A stretch of 64,000 nucleotides of DNA from Ruminococcaceae bacterium AM07-15 (GCA_003477405.1 QUDE01000013.1:26396-90395), one strand, 5' to 3'. Positions 31,358 to 39,925 are shown, numbered from the stretch's first letter. A program made the numbers and translations. Notes: generated from the sequence alone by a model not told the origin.

Positions 31358-32693
31358 ATGAAAGAACACAGCCTGACCAAAGGGAGCATTTTCCGCTCCC
31401 TGCTCACCTTTGCCGTAGGTCTTTTTGGCCCTGTTTCTCCAGGCCATGTACGGCGCCGCCGATCTGATCATTGTGGGTCAGTTCGCCGGCACCGGGGATC
31501 AGTCCGGCGTGGCCTCAGGGAGTCAGCTGTTCAACACCGCCACCATGTTGGTGGTGGGACTGACCATGGGCGTGACGGTGTTTGTGGCCCGGTGCATGGG
31601 GGCCGGGGAAAAGGAGAAGGCCGCCCGGGGTGTGGGCACCAGCATTGTGCTCTTTGCTCTGGTGGCCATTGTGGGCACCGCGATCATGGTGCCCGGCAGC
31701 GAAGTGCTCACCCGCCTGGTCCATGCACCCCAGGAGGCCTTCGGCCCCACCCAGGATTATATCCGGGTGTGCGGCATCGGCATGGTGTTCATCGTTTTCT
31801 ATAATGTATTGGGAGCCATTTTCCGGGGACTGGGGGATTCCAGAACGCCGCTGTTCACCGTGGCAGTGGCCTGCCTGTTCAACATTGCGGGAGACCTGTT
31901 CCTGGTGGCCGGGCTGGGGATGGGGGCCAAGGGCGCCGCCATCGCCACCGTATCGGCCCAGGCCCTCAGCGTGCTCATTTCTCTTGCGGTCATCTGGAAG
32001 CGGGGCCTGCCTTTTGCCTTTTCCCTTTCCCATGTGCGCTTTTTCAAAGACTGCCTTGTGCCCATTCTGAAAGTGGGTGTTCCCATCGCTTTGCAGGATG
32101 TGCTGGTGCATTTTTCCTTCCTCTTCATCCAGATCGTGGTCAACGGCATGGGCGTGGTGGAATCGGCGGCGGTGGGCGTGGCCGAAAAGGTCTGCGTCTT
32201 TCTCATGCTCACCGCCTCGGCCTTCATGCAGTCCATCTCCGCCTTTGTGGCCCAGAACAACGGGGCAGGATTGCAGGATCGCAGCCGCAAGGCCCTTTCC
32301 TACGGCATCCGCATGGCCCTTTTCTCCGGAGCTGTGATGGGGGCCTTGGCTCTGTTTTTCGGCGACGGGCTGGCCAACCTGTTTTCCCGGGAGACAGGGG
32401 TCATATTGGCCGCCCATTCCTACCTGAAAGCCTACGCCATCGACTGCCTGCTCACCGCCATCCTCTTCTGCTTTGTGGGCTTTTTCAACGGCTGCGGCAA
32501 AACGGTGTTCGTCATGCTCCAGGGTGTCATCGGCGCGTTCTGTGTCCGTATCCCGGTGGTTTATCTCATGAGTGCCCTCCCCGGGGCCACTCTGTTCCAT
32601 GTGGGACTGGGAACCCCCGCCTCTTCCCTGGTGCAGATCGCCCTGTGCCTGCTCTATTACCGGCATCTGGGGAAAAAAGGCCGGCTGTTCTGA
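31358..32693 (+). pseudogene. MATE-family efflux transporter with N-terminal frameshift
   Basis: A MATE multidrug/metabolite exporter (about 445 residues if restored, 12 helices). The first 20 codons from ATG 31358 (AAGGAG upstream) read MKEHSLTKGSIFRSLLTFAV, a normal MATE start. Homology then continues in another frame as VFLALFLQAMYGAADLIIVG and runs intact to 32693, with GLGDSRTPLFTVAVACLFN and the family's second-half repeat. The break is near 31419; loss of two bases from a GTA-CCG-GTC-like sequence would explain it and would restore the family's usual proline. It may be a real inactivating or phase-switching change, or a sequencing error. Internal starts in the second frame lack a clear ribosome binding site. 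Confidence 0.82.
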
Positions 32694-33132
32694 GTTTTTC
32701 CGGGCCTTTTCCCATGGCTCCCGCTGGGAAGGCTCCGCCTCATGCCATCAGTATACTCCCTCCCAGGCGTGTTTTTCGTCCTGGGAGATTTTTTTGCCTG
32801 CCTGAAAAAGAAGAAAGAAAAGGAATGGACAGGGGGTGGGTGCAAAGCCCCTTTTCCGCCTTCTCCTTTTTCTTTTTCTTCACCCTCACCCTCTCTTTTT
32901 TCTTCGTCTTTGTTTTTGTTTTTGTCTTCGTTTTTGTTTTTGCCTTTGCCTTTTCCTTTTCTTTGGCTTTTTTCGGTTTTAAAAAAACCCACTCGCTTTT
33001 TTCGGTTTCGGAAAAAAACATTTGCTTTTTCTTTGCGTCCAAGAAGTTTTGCAGAAAAAATCCCACAGAGGGCCTCTTTCGTGATACAATGTGGACAGAA
33101 AAGGCCCCGGCCTAGGGAAAGGAGTTTTTCAG
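32694..33132. other. Gene-free interval between MATE exporter and serine hydrolase
   Basis: 439 bases with no credible gene. The first 140 bases show nothing recognisable beyond mixed sequence; 32860-33030 is a pyrimidine-biased low-complexity tract; TACAAT at 33083-33088, preceded by TGA, is a likely extended -10 for the hydrolase, with a poor -35. The open frames crossing it encode only Phe/Val- or Lys/Glu-rich low-complexity chains. Confidence 0.7.
32860..33030. repeat. Pyrimidine-biased low-complexity tract with TTTTTG-type tandem units
   Basis: About 170 bases in which the plus strand is nearly all T and C with periodic G: first CT-rich, then imperfect hexamers of the type TTTTTG/TCTTTG/CCTTTG, then T-rich sequence with TTCGGTTT repeats. 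The strand asymmetry is extreme for this otherwise balanced GC-rich sequence. Such tracts can form triplex or slipped structures and change length by slippage. Confidence 0.85.
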
Positions 33133-34527
33133 TTGAACAAAGGCACCATGGAGGGCATCCGCCCTCTGGAACAGTGGATCGAAAAGATGATGGCCCATTA
33201 TGAGGCTGCCGGTTTGGCAGTGGCGGTCGTCGACAAAAATGTGACCTTGTATCAGAAATTTTTTGGCTTCCGGGATGCGGAAAATCAGACGCCCATTGAC
33301 GAAAATACCATTTTTGGTCTGGCGTCGGTGTCCAAGTCCTTTACGGCCCTGAGCATTATGCAGCTGGCCGAAAAGGGGGTCATCGACCTTGGGGGGCCGG
33401 TGAGCCGGTATCTGCCGGAGTTCCAGAACGCCCACGCCGCCCAGCCGGTGACGGTGGCCCATCTGCTCAGCCACGCCGGGGGATTTCTTCCCAAGCGGCG
33501 GATGCTGGTGGAAGAGGTGGCCCGGTCAATGGGCATCTGGCAGGACGGCAAAGCCGAGATCGGCCCCCATCCGGGTCTGGCCATGGAGGGCTGCCGCCGG
33601 GTGTGCAAGGGATTGGACGAAGAAGAAGCCCGCACCGGTCTGCCCGGGGAATATATGAGCTACAGCAACGACAGCTACGGCCTGCTGTCTGAGATCATCC
33701 GCCGCTATGGCGGGGAAAATTCCTTCCAGGACTATCTGGAAAAGAATGTGTTCGCCCCTCTGGGGATGGATCGGGCCACCGGCCTGTTTATCGCCCCGGC
33801 TCAGGACCCCAACAGCACAAAGCTCTATTTCCACAAAGACGGCAAGCGTCAGTGGTGCCGGGATTACTATGACAACGCCTTTGTGCTCATGGGCGGCGGC
33901 GCTGTCAAGGCCAGCCTGGGCAGCATGAAGAAATATGTGCAGATGTACCTCAACGAGGGCAAGGGCGAGCATGGCCGTCTGCTCAGCCCCTACGGCATCC
34001 GGGAGATGATGAAGCCCCGGCAGCATTACCGCTATGGCCAGTGGTATGGCTATGGCGTGGCCATGAGCGAGCTGGAAGGGGTGCGCATGGTGGGCCACGG
34101 CGGCAGCATGACCGGTATCTCCAGTCATTTTGCCTGGTCTCCTGAGCTGGAAGCTGGCGTCGTGGTGCTGTGCAACACCAGCGGCGTGCCGGTCAGCCGT
34201 GTGGCCGAGGAGGCCCTGCGCTGGGTCACCGGGGCCGCTGTGCCCGCGCCCATGAAAAACTGGCAGGACGCCGGATGGAGCGAAGAGGAAAAGAAGAGCT
34301 GCCTGGGTAAGTTTGCCTGCGCCGAGGGCAACGAGGTCACCTTCACCTGGGAAAACGGGGATCTCCATCTGACCATGGGCGGCAAGGAACGGGAGTTCAT
34401 CATGGCCGGGCACGATCTGATCATCCTGCCTGGGGAATTCTCCCAAAGCGATATCCTGCTCCTGCGGGAAGAGGGCAGAGGAGTCTGGGGTGTGCGCACC
34501 GGCGGACGCATCCTGACAAGACAGTAA
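33133..34527 (+). CDS. Serine hydrolase, beta-lactamase class C fold
   Basis: A 464-residue enzyme of the AmpC/D-Ala-D-Ala carboxypeptidase/esterase group. The three catalytic motifs are present: SxxK as S65-V-S-K68, the tyrosine motif Y177-S-N179, and H322-G-G in place of KTG. A C-terminal DUF3471-like beta domain follows (about 380-464). No signal peptide is seen, so a cytosolic peptidase or esterase is more likely than a true beta-lactamase. The start is a TTG at 33133 with AAAGGAG eight bases upstream; an ATG at 33148 is the alternative. The stop codon lies within the first terminator copy flanking repeat element D. Confidence 0.86.
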   Translation: MNKGTMEGIRPLEQWIEKMMAHYEAAGLAVAVVDKNVTLYQKFFGFRDAENQTPIDENTIFGLASVSKSFTALSIMQLAEKGVIDLGGPVSRYLPEFQNAHAAQPVTVAHLLSHAGGFLPKRRMLVEEVARSMGIWQDGKAEIGPHPGLAMEGCRRVCKGLDEEEARTGLPGEYMSYSNDSYGLLSEIIRRYGGENSFQDYLEKNVFAPLGMDRATGLFIAPAQDPNSTKLYFHKDGKRQWCRDYYDNAFVLMGGGAVKASLGSMKKYVQMYLNEGKGEHGRLLSPYGIREMMKPRQHYRYGQWYGYGVAMSELEGVRMVGHGGSMTGISSHFAWSPELEAGVVVLCNTSGVPVSRVAEEALRWVTGAAVPAPMKNWQDAGWSEEEKKSCLGKFACAEGNEVTFTWENGDLHLTMGGKEREFIMAGHDLIILPGEFSQSDILLLREEGRGVWGVRTGGRILTRQ

Positions 34528-34542
34528 AATCCCGCCTTGTCT
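34515..34542 (+). terminator. Terminator hairpin, proximal copy flanking repeat element D
   Basis: A 28-base unit with arms GACAAG and CCTTGTC, overlapping the serine-hydrolase stop codon. It is copied at 34728-34755 with two mismatches, including the bases that encode the stop here. Confidence 0.65.
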
Positions 34543-34727
34543 CAGCGTCTCGAAAAAGTGGCGAAAGCCGCTTTTTCGAGTCTTTGCAAGGGGCTGCATG
34601 CACGCCTTCGGCGCACACTGGCCCCTTGATAGGTGCAAAAACCGACGCACCGGTCGCCGGTTTTTGCGGATGGATGAAGGGTAGGGCAAATCATCTCTTT
34701 TTGCATGACAGGTTTCGGGCAGTTTGT
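34543..34727 (+). repeat. Dispersed structured intergenic element, copy D
   Basis: 185 bases, sense to the serine-hydrolase gene. Hairpin 1 TCGAAAAAGTGGC/GCCGCTTTTTCGA (GAAA tetraloop), hairpin 2 CAAGGGGC...GCCCCTTG with inner ACGCC-TTC-GGCG arm, hairpin 3 GCAAAAACCG/CGGTTTTTGC with loop ACGCACCGGTCG, tail GATGAAGGGTAGGGCAAAT ending GGGCAGTTTGT. Same length as copy C. Confidence 0.92.
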
Positions 34728-34755
34728 GACAAGGGAGTAAAATCCCGCCTTGTCT
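34728..34755 (+). terminator. Terminator hairpin, distal copy flanking repeat element D
   Basis: GACAAGGGAGTAAAATCCCG and onward to CCTTGTCT, followed by TTTGG. It keeps the vestige of a stop codon copied from the gene end at 34525-34527. Its last six bases double as the -35 of the next promoter. Confidence 0.65.
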
Positions 34756-34778
34756 TTGGCAAAAGAGAAAGGTATAAT
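34750..34778 (+). promoter_or_regulatory. Promoter of the S9 peptidase-GNAT operon
   Basis: TTGTCT (34750-34755), 17 bases, TATAAT (34773-34778), about 58 bases before the start codon. The -35 hexamer is part of the duplicated terminator arm. Confidence 0.75.
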
Positions 34779-34836
34779 AGTGTACAGACAACAGCGGTAA
34801 AATCACACCGATTTTTGTGAAGGAGGACGATGATCC

Positions 34837-36834
34837 ATGGAACGGATTCAGATCGACGATTTCAGTCAGGTGAAAATGCTGTCCCAGCTGCAGGCTTCCC
34901 CCAGCGGCGAGAAGCTGGCCTTTGTGGTCACGCAGGCCCAGGTGAAGGCCAACAAGTATGTGTCCCACATCCACCTGCTGGAAAATGGCAAAGTGCGCAA
35001 GCTGACAAGCGGCGGCGCAGAAAAGAGCCTGTACTGGCTGGATGAAGAGCATATCCTCTTCCCCGGCGACCGCACCGGAAAATACAAGGCCATGGCCGAC
35101 GAAGGCTTCCATTACACCGTGTTCAACAAAATCTCCATTCAGGGCGGCGAAGCCGAGGAGTATTTTGCTCTGCCTTTCCCCGCTTCCAACCTGATCGTGC
35201 TGGGCGACGGCAAATTCCTGTGCATCGGCCAGTATGATAACTATGCCATGACCACCGAAGGTCTGGAAGGCGCCGAGAAGGAAGAAATGCTCCAGAAGAT
35301 CCAGGAAGAAAAGGATTATGAGATCTTCGATGAGCTTCCCTTCTGGTTCAACGGCAAGGGCATTGTGAACAAAAAGCGCGGCCGGGTCTATCTCTGCGAC
35401 ATCTGCAAGGATGAGCAGAAGGCCATCACCGGCCCCTATATGCAGGTCACCGGCCTGAAATACAACAAGGAGCTGGGCCTGGCTCTGTACTATGGCAGCG
35501 ACTATCAGTGGATGGACGATCAGATCAGCCGGATGTTTGTGTATGATCTGAAGACCGGCGAGAGCCGTGAAATGGATCTGGGCGGCAAGTACCGGGTCCA
35601 GGCCGCCGATTTCGTAGGCGATCACATCCTGATGGCCGCCACCACCGGCGAGCGCTATGGCTCCAACGAAAACCCCATCTTCTTCAATGTGGATATCAGC
35701 ACCGGCAAGATGACACAGCTGGCCGATCTGGACACCAGCCTGGGTTCCAGCGTGGGCAGCGATTGCCGCTATGGCGGCGGCGCCACCAACAAGGGCGAAA
35801 AGGACGGCTTCTATTTCCTGGAGACCGTGGGCTTTAACTCCGTCATCCGCAAGCTGGATGAAAAGGGCCAGGTCAAGACGGTTTCTCCCGATGTCCACGG
35901 CAGCGTGGATTGCTTCCAGAAGGTGGGAGATACCTTCTACTATGTGGGTATGCGCTGTAACGGCCTGCAGGAAATCTATTGCTGCAAGGAAGGCGGCGAG
36001 GAAAACTGCCTGACCTGCTTCAACAAGGAATTCCTTGAGAGCCACAGCGTGGTGGAGCCCAAGTATATGCACTTTACCGACAAGGACGGCGTGGACATCG
36101 ACGGCTGGATTCTGGAGCCGGTGGATTACGATCCTGCCAAGAAGTATCCTGCCATCCTCAATGTGCACGGCGGCCCCAAGGCGGTTTACGGCGAGACCTT
36201 CTTCCATGAGATGCAGTTCTGGGCCAACGAAGGCTATTTCGTCTTCTATTGCAACCCCCGCGGCGGCGACGGCAAGGGCAACGACTTTGCCAATATCCGC
36301 GGCGAGCACTATGGCGTCTGGGACTATAACGACCTGATGGAGTTCACCGACAAGGTGCTGGAGATGGTTCCCCAGATCGACCAGAAGCGTGTGGGCATGG
36401 CCGGCGGCTCCTACGGCGGCTTTATGGCCAACTGGATCGTGGGCCACACCGACCGGTTTGCAGCGGTGGCTTCTCAGCGTTCCATCTCCAACTACCTGAG
36501 CAAGTGCCTGACCACCGACATCGGCTACTACCACAACCTGTCCGCCATGATGGCCGATCCCTGGACCAACATGGACCGGATGTGGAACAACTCCCCCCTG
36601 AAGTATGCCGACAAGGCCAAGACCCCCACATTGTTCATTCAGTCCGATGAGGACTATCGCTGCTGGATGGCCGACGCCCTCCAGATGATGACCGCTCTGC
36701 GGATGCACGGTGTGGAAACCCGTCTGTGCCTGTTCCACGGGGAGAACCATGAGCTGTCCCGTTCCGGCAAGCCCAAGCATCGTATCCGCCGTCTGCGGGA
36801 GATCACAAACTGGTTTGACCATTACATGAAGTAA
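34837..36834 (+). CDS. S9-family prolyl oligopeptidase/acylaminoacyl-peptidase (first paralogue)
   Basis: A 665-residue cytosolic serine peptidase. The N-terminal 400 residues form the beta-propeller that limits entry to short peptides; the C-terminal alpha/beta hydrolase carries the triad Ser525 (GGSYGGF), Asp606 (QSDEDYRCW) and His638 (GENHELSRSG). Most similar to acylaminoacyl-peptidase-type S9C enzymes. Codon choice and GC3 suggest good expression. A close relative lies at 37749, with a GNAT acetyltransferase between them. AAGGAGGACGATGATCC precedes the ATG. It is expected to degrade peptides brought in by the oligopeptide system. Confidence 0.94.
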   Translation: MERIQIDDFSQVKMLSQLQASPSGEKLAFVVTQAQVKANKYVSHIHLLENGKVRKLTSGGAEKSLYWLDEEHILFPGDRTGKYKAMADEGFHYTVFNKISIQGGEAEEYFALPFPASNLIVLGDGKFLCIGQYDNYAMTTEGLEGAEKEEMLQKIQEEKDYEIFDELPFWFNGKGIVNKKRGRVYLCDICKDEQKAITGPYMQVTGLKYNKELGLALYYGSDYQWMDDQISRMFVYDLKTGESREMDLGGKYRVQAADFVGDHILMAATTGERYGSNENPIFFNVDISTGKMTQLADLDTSLGSSVGSDCRYGGGATNKGEKDGFYFLETVGFNSVIRKLDEKGQVKTVSPDVHGSVDCFQKVGDTFYYVGMRCNGLQEIYCCKEGGEENCLTCFNKEFLESHSVVEPKYMHFTDKDGVDIDGWILEPVDYDPAKKYPAILNVHGGPKAVYGETFFHEMQFWANEGYFVFYCNPRGGDGKGNDFANIRGEHYGVWDYNDLMEFTDKVLEMVPQIDQKRVGMAGGSYGGFMANWIVGHTDRFAAVASQRSISNYLSKCLTTDIGYYHNLSAMMADPWTNMDRMWNNSPLKYADKAKTPTLFIQSDEDYRCWMADALQMMTALRMHGVETRLCLFHGENHELSRSGKPKHRIRRLREITNWFDHYMK

Positions 36835-36849
36835 GAAGGAGGGGACACT

Positions 36850-37680
36850 GTGGAAATTTCCACCAGACCTTTCCGAAAGGACGATCTGTCCCGCTGCCTT
36901 CTCATCGAAGAACATACCGCCCCGAAAAACCGGTATTTTGCCGATGTGGCCGATTACTTCACCACCACCCGTGGGGAGCTCACCGTGGCCCTGGCCGACG
37001 GTGAGCCCGCCGGGTTCGGCAAACTGACGGTGCTCTTTGACGGCTCGGCCTGGCTGGAGCTTTTGCGGGTGGACCCCCAGTTTCAGCGCCGGGGCATGGG
37101 TATGGCCATCTACCGCCGGTACCTGGAGCAGATAAAGGACATGGGCTGCCCCCGGGCGGCCATGTACACCGGGGTCAGAAATGTGGCCAGCGCCGCTTTG
37201 GCGGAAAAAAACGGCCTGCACCGGGGAAGAGAATTCAAAGGCATGACCCTGGAAGTGGCAAATGCTCCCAAGGGCAAGGCCGATGGTCTCTCTCTGGTGG
37301 CGGACAAAGACCGGGCCGCTTTTCTCCTGGAGCCCTGCCGAGGGGCTTTCGGGGATACCATGTGCGTCAACCACACCTTCTACCAGATGAATGAGGGCAC
37401 CTATGGGGGCTTTGTCTCCCAGGGCTGGCTCTACGAAGGGGAAGGCTGTGTTCTGGCCCTGGGCGCCCGGTTCCAGCCCAAACGCGCCCTGTATATCGCA
37501 GGGCTTCACGGAGACCTGGAAAAAGGCCTTGCCTATGCCATCGGGCAGGCGGAGAGCCGGGGCGTGCCCCGCATCACCACCCACTTCCCCCGGGAAGACA
37601 AGGCCATGGAGGAGTTCTATCTCTCCCAGGGCTTTGTACAGGACCCTTCCGACGATGTGGTGATGGAAGGGGACTTTTAA
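36850..37680 (+). CDS. GNAT-family N-acetyltransferase (two-lobe)
   Basis: A 276-residue protein starting with GTG at 36850 (AAGGAGGGG upstream), 15 bases after the S9 peptidase. The acetyl-CoA site is in LLRVDPQFQRRGMGMAIYRR (about residues 64-84), followed by CPRAAMYTGVRNVASAALAEKN, the GNAT motif B region. The second half (about 130-276) looks like a degenerate second GNAT lobe. The substrate is unknown; the position between two S9 peptidases, one related to acylaminoacyl-peptidases, raises the possibility of a link between peptide acetylation and its removal (speculative). Confidence 0.85.
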   Translation: MEISTRPFRKDDLSRCLLIEEHTAPKNRYFADVADYFTTTRGELTVALADGEPAGFGKLTVLFDGSAWLELLRVDPQFQRRGMGMAIYRRYLEQIKDMGCPRAAMYTGVRNVASAALAEKNGLHRGREFKGMTLEVANAPKGKADGLSLVADKDRAAFLLEPCRGAFGDTMCVNHTFYQMNEGTYGGFVSQGWLYEGEGCVLALGARFQPKRALYIAGLHGDLEKGLAYAIGQAESRGVPRITTHFPREDKAMEEFYLSQGFVQDPSDDVVMEGDF

Positions 37681-37698
37681 AAAACAAAAGAGAGCGCG

Positions 37699-37727
37699 GC
37701 AGCTTGCCCCTTCTGGGGGCAAGCTGC
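37699..37727 (+). other. Perfect 12-base-pair mRNA hairpin between GNAT and second S9 gene
   Basis: GCAGCTTGCCCC (37699-37710) pairs perfectly with GGGGCAAGCTGC (37716-37727). No T run follows and the next gene starts 21 bases later, so it may stabilise or segment the mRNA rather than end it. Confidence 0.7.
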
Positions 37728-37748
37728 CCTGCGATAGGAGGGATTTTC

Positions 37749-39761
37749 TTGGAACGAATACTGGACACAGACCTGCAGGATTATAAATTTTTGTCCGGGC
37801 TCAAGCTGCTGCCCGATGACCGAGCGCTGGTGATCGCTGCCAAGGCCGATCTGGAGGACAACTGCTACCGCTCCGACCTGTATCTGGTGGATTGCAAAAC
37901 CGGCGCCGCCCGGCCCCTGACCTCCCATGGGGATGTGCGCAGCTTTGCCCTCTTTGGGGACAAAAGCGTCATTTTCCCCGCCATCCGGGAAAAGAAGGAC
38001 CAGAAGCGGGTGGAAAACGGAGAACTGCTCACCGTCTTTTACCAGCTGCCCCTGGACGGGGGCGAAAGCCGGGAGTGCTTCCGCCTGCCTTTGCAGGGGG
38101 CCAGCGCCCATCTGGTGCGGGAAGGGCTCTATCTGATCACCGCCGTCCACGACAACGCCCGGCCGGATTTTGAATCCCTCAAAGGGGAAAAGCGCCGCCG
38201 TGCCCTTCTGGACTACCAGGAGGAAAAGGACTACCAGGTGTGTGACGAAGCTCCCTTCTGGTTCAATGGCCGGGGCTTTGTGAACAAAAAGCGCAACCGG
38301 CTGTGGCTGTATGATGTGAAGCGGAAGAAGCTGAAGCCTGTGACCGAGCCCATGTTCGACACCCGGGGCTTCACCCTCTCTCCCGACGGCAAGACCCTGG
38401 CCTATGCCGGGGCCCTCACCGACAAAAAGCTGAATATGCACTCCGGCCTGTATCTCTATGATCTGGAGACCGGGGAGACGAAAGAGCTGTTCGGGCCCGA
38501 CCGGTTCAGCGGTTTGGGTTCGCTGGCCTTTGTGGGCGATCAGCTGATCTTCTCTGCCGAGGAGCACGGGGAGGACTGGATGCGCTTCGGGGGCACAAAC
38601 CTCTATTCCATCCCCCTCACAGGTGGGGAGCCTGTGGTGGCCGTGCCGGTGGCCGAGACCGAGGACTTCGGCGGAAATCCCAGCAGCGACTGCCGCTATG
38701 GCAGCGGCATCCACATGAAAGCCTTTGAGGATGCCCTCTATTATGTCTCGGCCCGGGCCCATTACAGCGTGCTCTACCGGTGGCAGCCCGGAAAAGAGCC
38801 GGAAGTGCTCACCGGGGAAGACTGCTCGGTGGACTTTTTCGACATCCGGGACGGGAAGATCTTCACCGTGGGCTTTGCCGGAAACGATTTGCAGGAAGTT
38901 TACCGCCTGGAAAAGGACGGAAGCCAGAAGAAAGTCACCGGCTTCAATAAAAACGCCCTCAAGGGCAAATATGTGGCAACACCCCAGCCCCTGACCTTTG
39001 TGAACAAAGAGGGGAACACCATCGAAGGCTGGGTGCTCCTGCCCAAGGATTACGACGAAAGCAAGACCTATCCCGCCATGCTGGATATCCACGGCGGCCC
39101 CCGGGCCACCTTCGGCACCTGCTTCTTCCACCAGATGCAGACCATGGCCTCCGACGGCTGCTTCGTCATGTTCTGCAATCCCACCGGCTCCGGCGGACGG
39201 GGAGACAAGTTTGCCAACATCGCCGGCCGCTATGGCACCATCGATTATGAGGATCTGATGCAGTTTGTGGATGTGGTGCTGGAAAAGTACCCGGCCATCG
39301 ACAAAGAGCGTCTGGGCGTGCTGGGCGGCTCCTACGGCGGCTTTATGTGCAACTGGATCATCGGCCACACCCACCGGTTCAAGGCAGCGGCTTCCCAGCG
39401 GTCCATCGCCAGCTGGATCACCCTGTTCGGCACCTGCGACATCGGCCTCAGCTTTGACCTGCGGGAGGTCCAGGCCACACCCTTCACCGATATGTACAAG
39501 ATGTGGGATCAGTCTCCCATGAAGTTTGCCGACAAGGCCCGCACCCCCACTCTGTTCATCAACAGCACAGAGGACTACCGGTGCTGGATGCCCGAAGGCA
39601 TTTCCATGTACACCGCCTTGCAGCTCAACGGCGTTCCTTCCCGGATGTGCATCTTCAAAGGGGAAAACCACGAGCTGTCCCGTTCGGGCAAGCCCCGTCA
39701 CCGCCTGCGCCGCCTGAAGGAGATCAAGAGCTGGCTCTATCGGTATATCGGCAACGAATAA
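37749..39761 (+). CDS. S9-family prolyl oligopeptidase/acylaminoacyl-peptidase (second paralogue)
   Basis: A 670-residue paralogue of the protein at 34837. The start is a TTG at 37749 with AGGAGGG about seven bases upstream, giving MERILDTD..., which matches the paralogue's MERIQIDD; the frame extends further back without homology. Triad: Ser528 (GGSYGGF), Asp609 (STEDYRCWM), His641 (GENHELSRSG). Shared landmarks include EEKDYQVCDEAPFWFNG and the final basic stretch KPRHRLRRLKEI. The beta-propeller half is more diverged than the catalytic half, which suggests a different peptide preference. Confidence 0.94.
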   Translation: MERILDTDLQDYKFLSGLKLLPDDRALVIAAKADLEDNCYRSDLYLVDCKTGAARPLTSHGDVRSFALFGDKSVIFPAIREKKDQKRVENGELLTVFYQLPLDGGESRECFRLPLQGASAHLVREGLYLITAVHDNARPDFESLKGEKRRRALLDYQEEKDYQVCDEAPFWFNGRGFVNKKRNRLWLYDVKRKKLKPVTEPMFDTRGFTLSPDGKTLAYAGALTDKKLNMHSGLYLYDLETGETKELFGPDRFSGLGSLAFVGDQLIFSAEEHGEDWMRFGGTNLYSIPLTGGEPVVAVPVAETEDFGGNPSSDCRYGSGIHMKAFEDALYYVSARAHYSVLYRWQPGKEPEVLTGEDCSVDFFDIRDGKIFTVGFAGNDLQEVYRLEKDGSQKKVTGFNKNALKGKYVATPQPLTFVNKEGNTIEGWVLLPKDYDESKTYPAMLDIHGGPRATFGTCFFHQMQTMASDGCFVMFCNPTGSGGRGDKFANIAGRYGTIDYEDLMQFVDVVLEKYPAIDKERLGVLGGSYGGFMCNWIIGHTHRFKAAASQRSIASWITLFGTCDIGLSFDLREVQATPFTDMYKMWDQSPMKFADKARTPTLFINSTEDYRCWMPEGISMYTALQLNGVPSRMCIFKGENHELSRSGKPRHRLRRLKEIKSWLYRYIGNE

Positions 39762-39773
39762 GAAGTTTCCCTC

Positions 39774-39802
39774 TTGACACTTTTTCGGAAATTTGGCATA
39801 AT
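39774..39802 (+). promoter_or_regulatory. Promoter of the mntP riboswitch transcript
   Basis: TTGACA (39774-39779), 17 bases, CATAAT (39797-39802) preceded by TGG (extended -10), directly upstream of the riboswitch. Confidence 0.78.
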
Positions 39803-39825
39803 GAAACCCGTCAAAAAATAAATTT

Positions 39826-39925
39826 TGGCGTGAGGGAGTAGTTTGCGCGGTTTCCGCGTGTCAAGTCAACACAATGGCCCCACAGGGCCTGGCTTGCCTT
39901 AAAGAACAAGACTCATGCCCGGCAC
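39826..39925 (+). ncRNA. yybP-ykoY manganese riboswitch (aptamer)
   Basis: The leader has the diagnostic blocks of this class: GAGGGAGTAG near 39832-39841, GTCAACACAATGGCCC near 39871-39886 and GGCTTGCC...AAGAACAAGACTC near 39890-39914. They form the paired lobes that hold Mn2+. The downstream gene is the manganese exporter mntP, the commonest target of this riboswitch. Manganese binding would favour readthrough. Confidence 0.88.

Larger units (their letters stand above)
34528..34836. other. Intergenic interval carrying repeat element D and a promoter
   Basis: 309 bases without a gene. It holds, in order, the end of the first terminator copy, the 185-base element D, the second terminator copy, an overlapping sigma-A promoter and the leader of the S9 peptidase gene. 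Confidence 0.85.

Noticed and set aside
32657..33066. Lys/Glu/Thr-rich or Phe/Val-rich proteins encoded by the pyrimidine tract
   Set aside because: Composition follows the nucleotide repeats directly; no ribosome binding site or conserved domain.
33133..34527. A true beta-lactamase resistance gene
   Set aside because: No signal peptide, HGG instead of KTG, and a C-terminal domain typical of peptidase/esterase relatives.
33526..37722. A 1398-codon minus-strand open frame
   Set aside because: It is the antisense shadow of the serine hydrolase, S9 peptidase and GNAT genes, runs through repeat element D, has low-complexity His/Gly-rich composition and no family motif.
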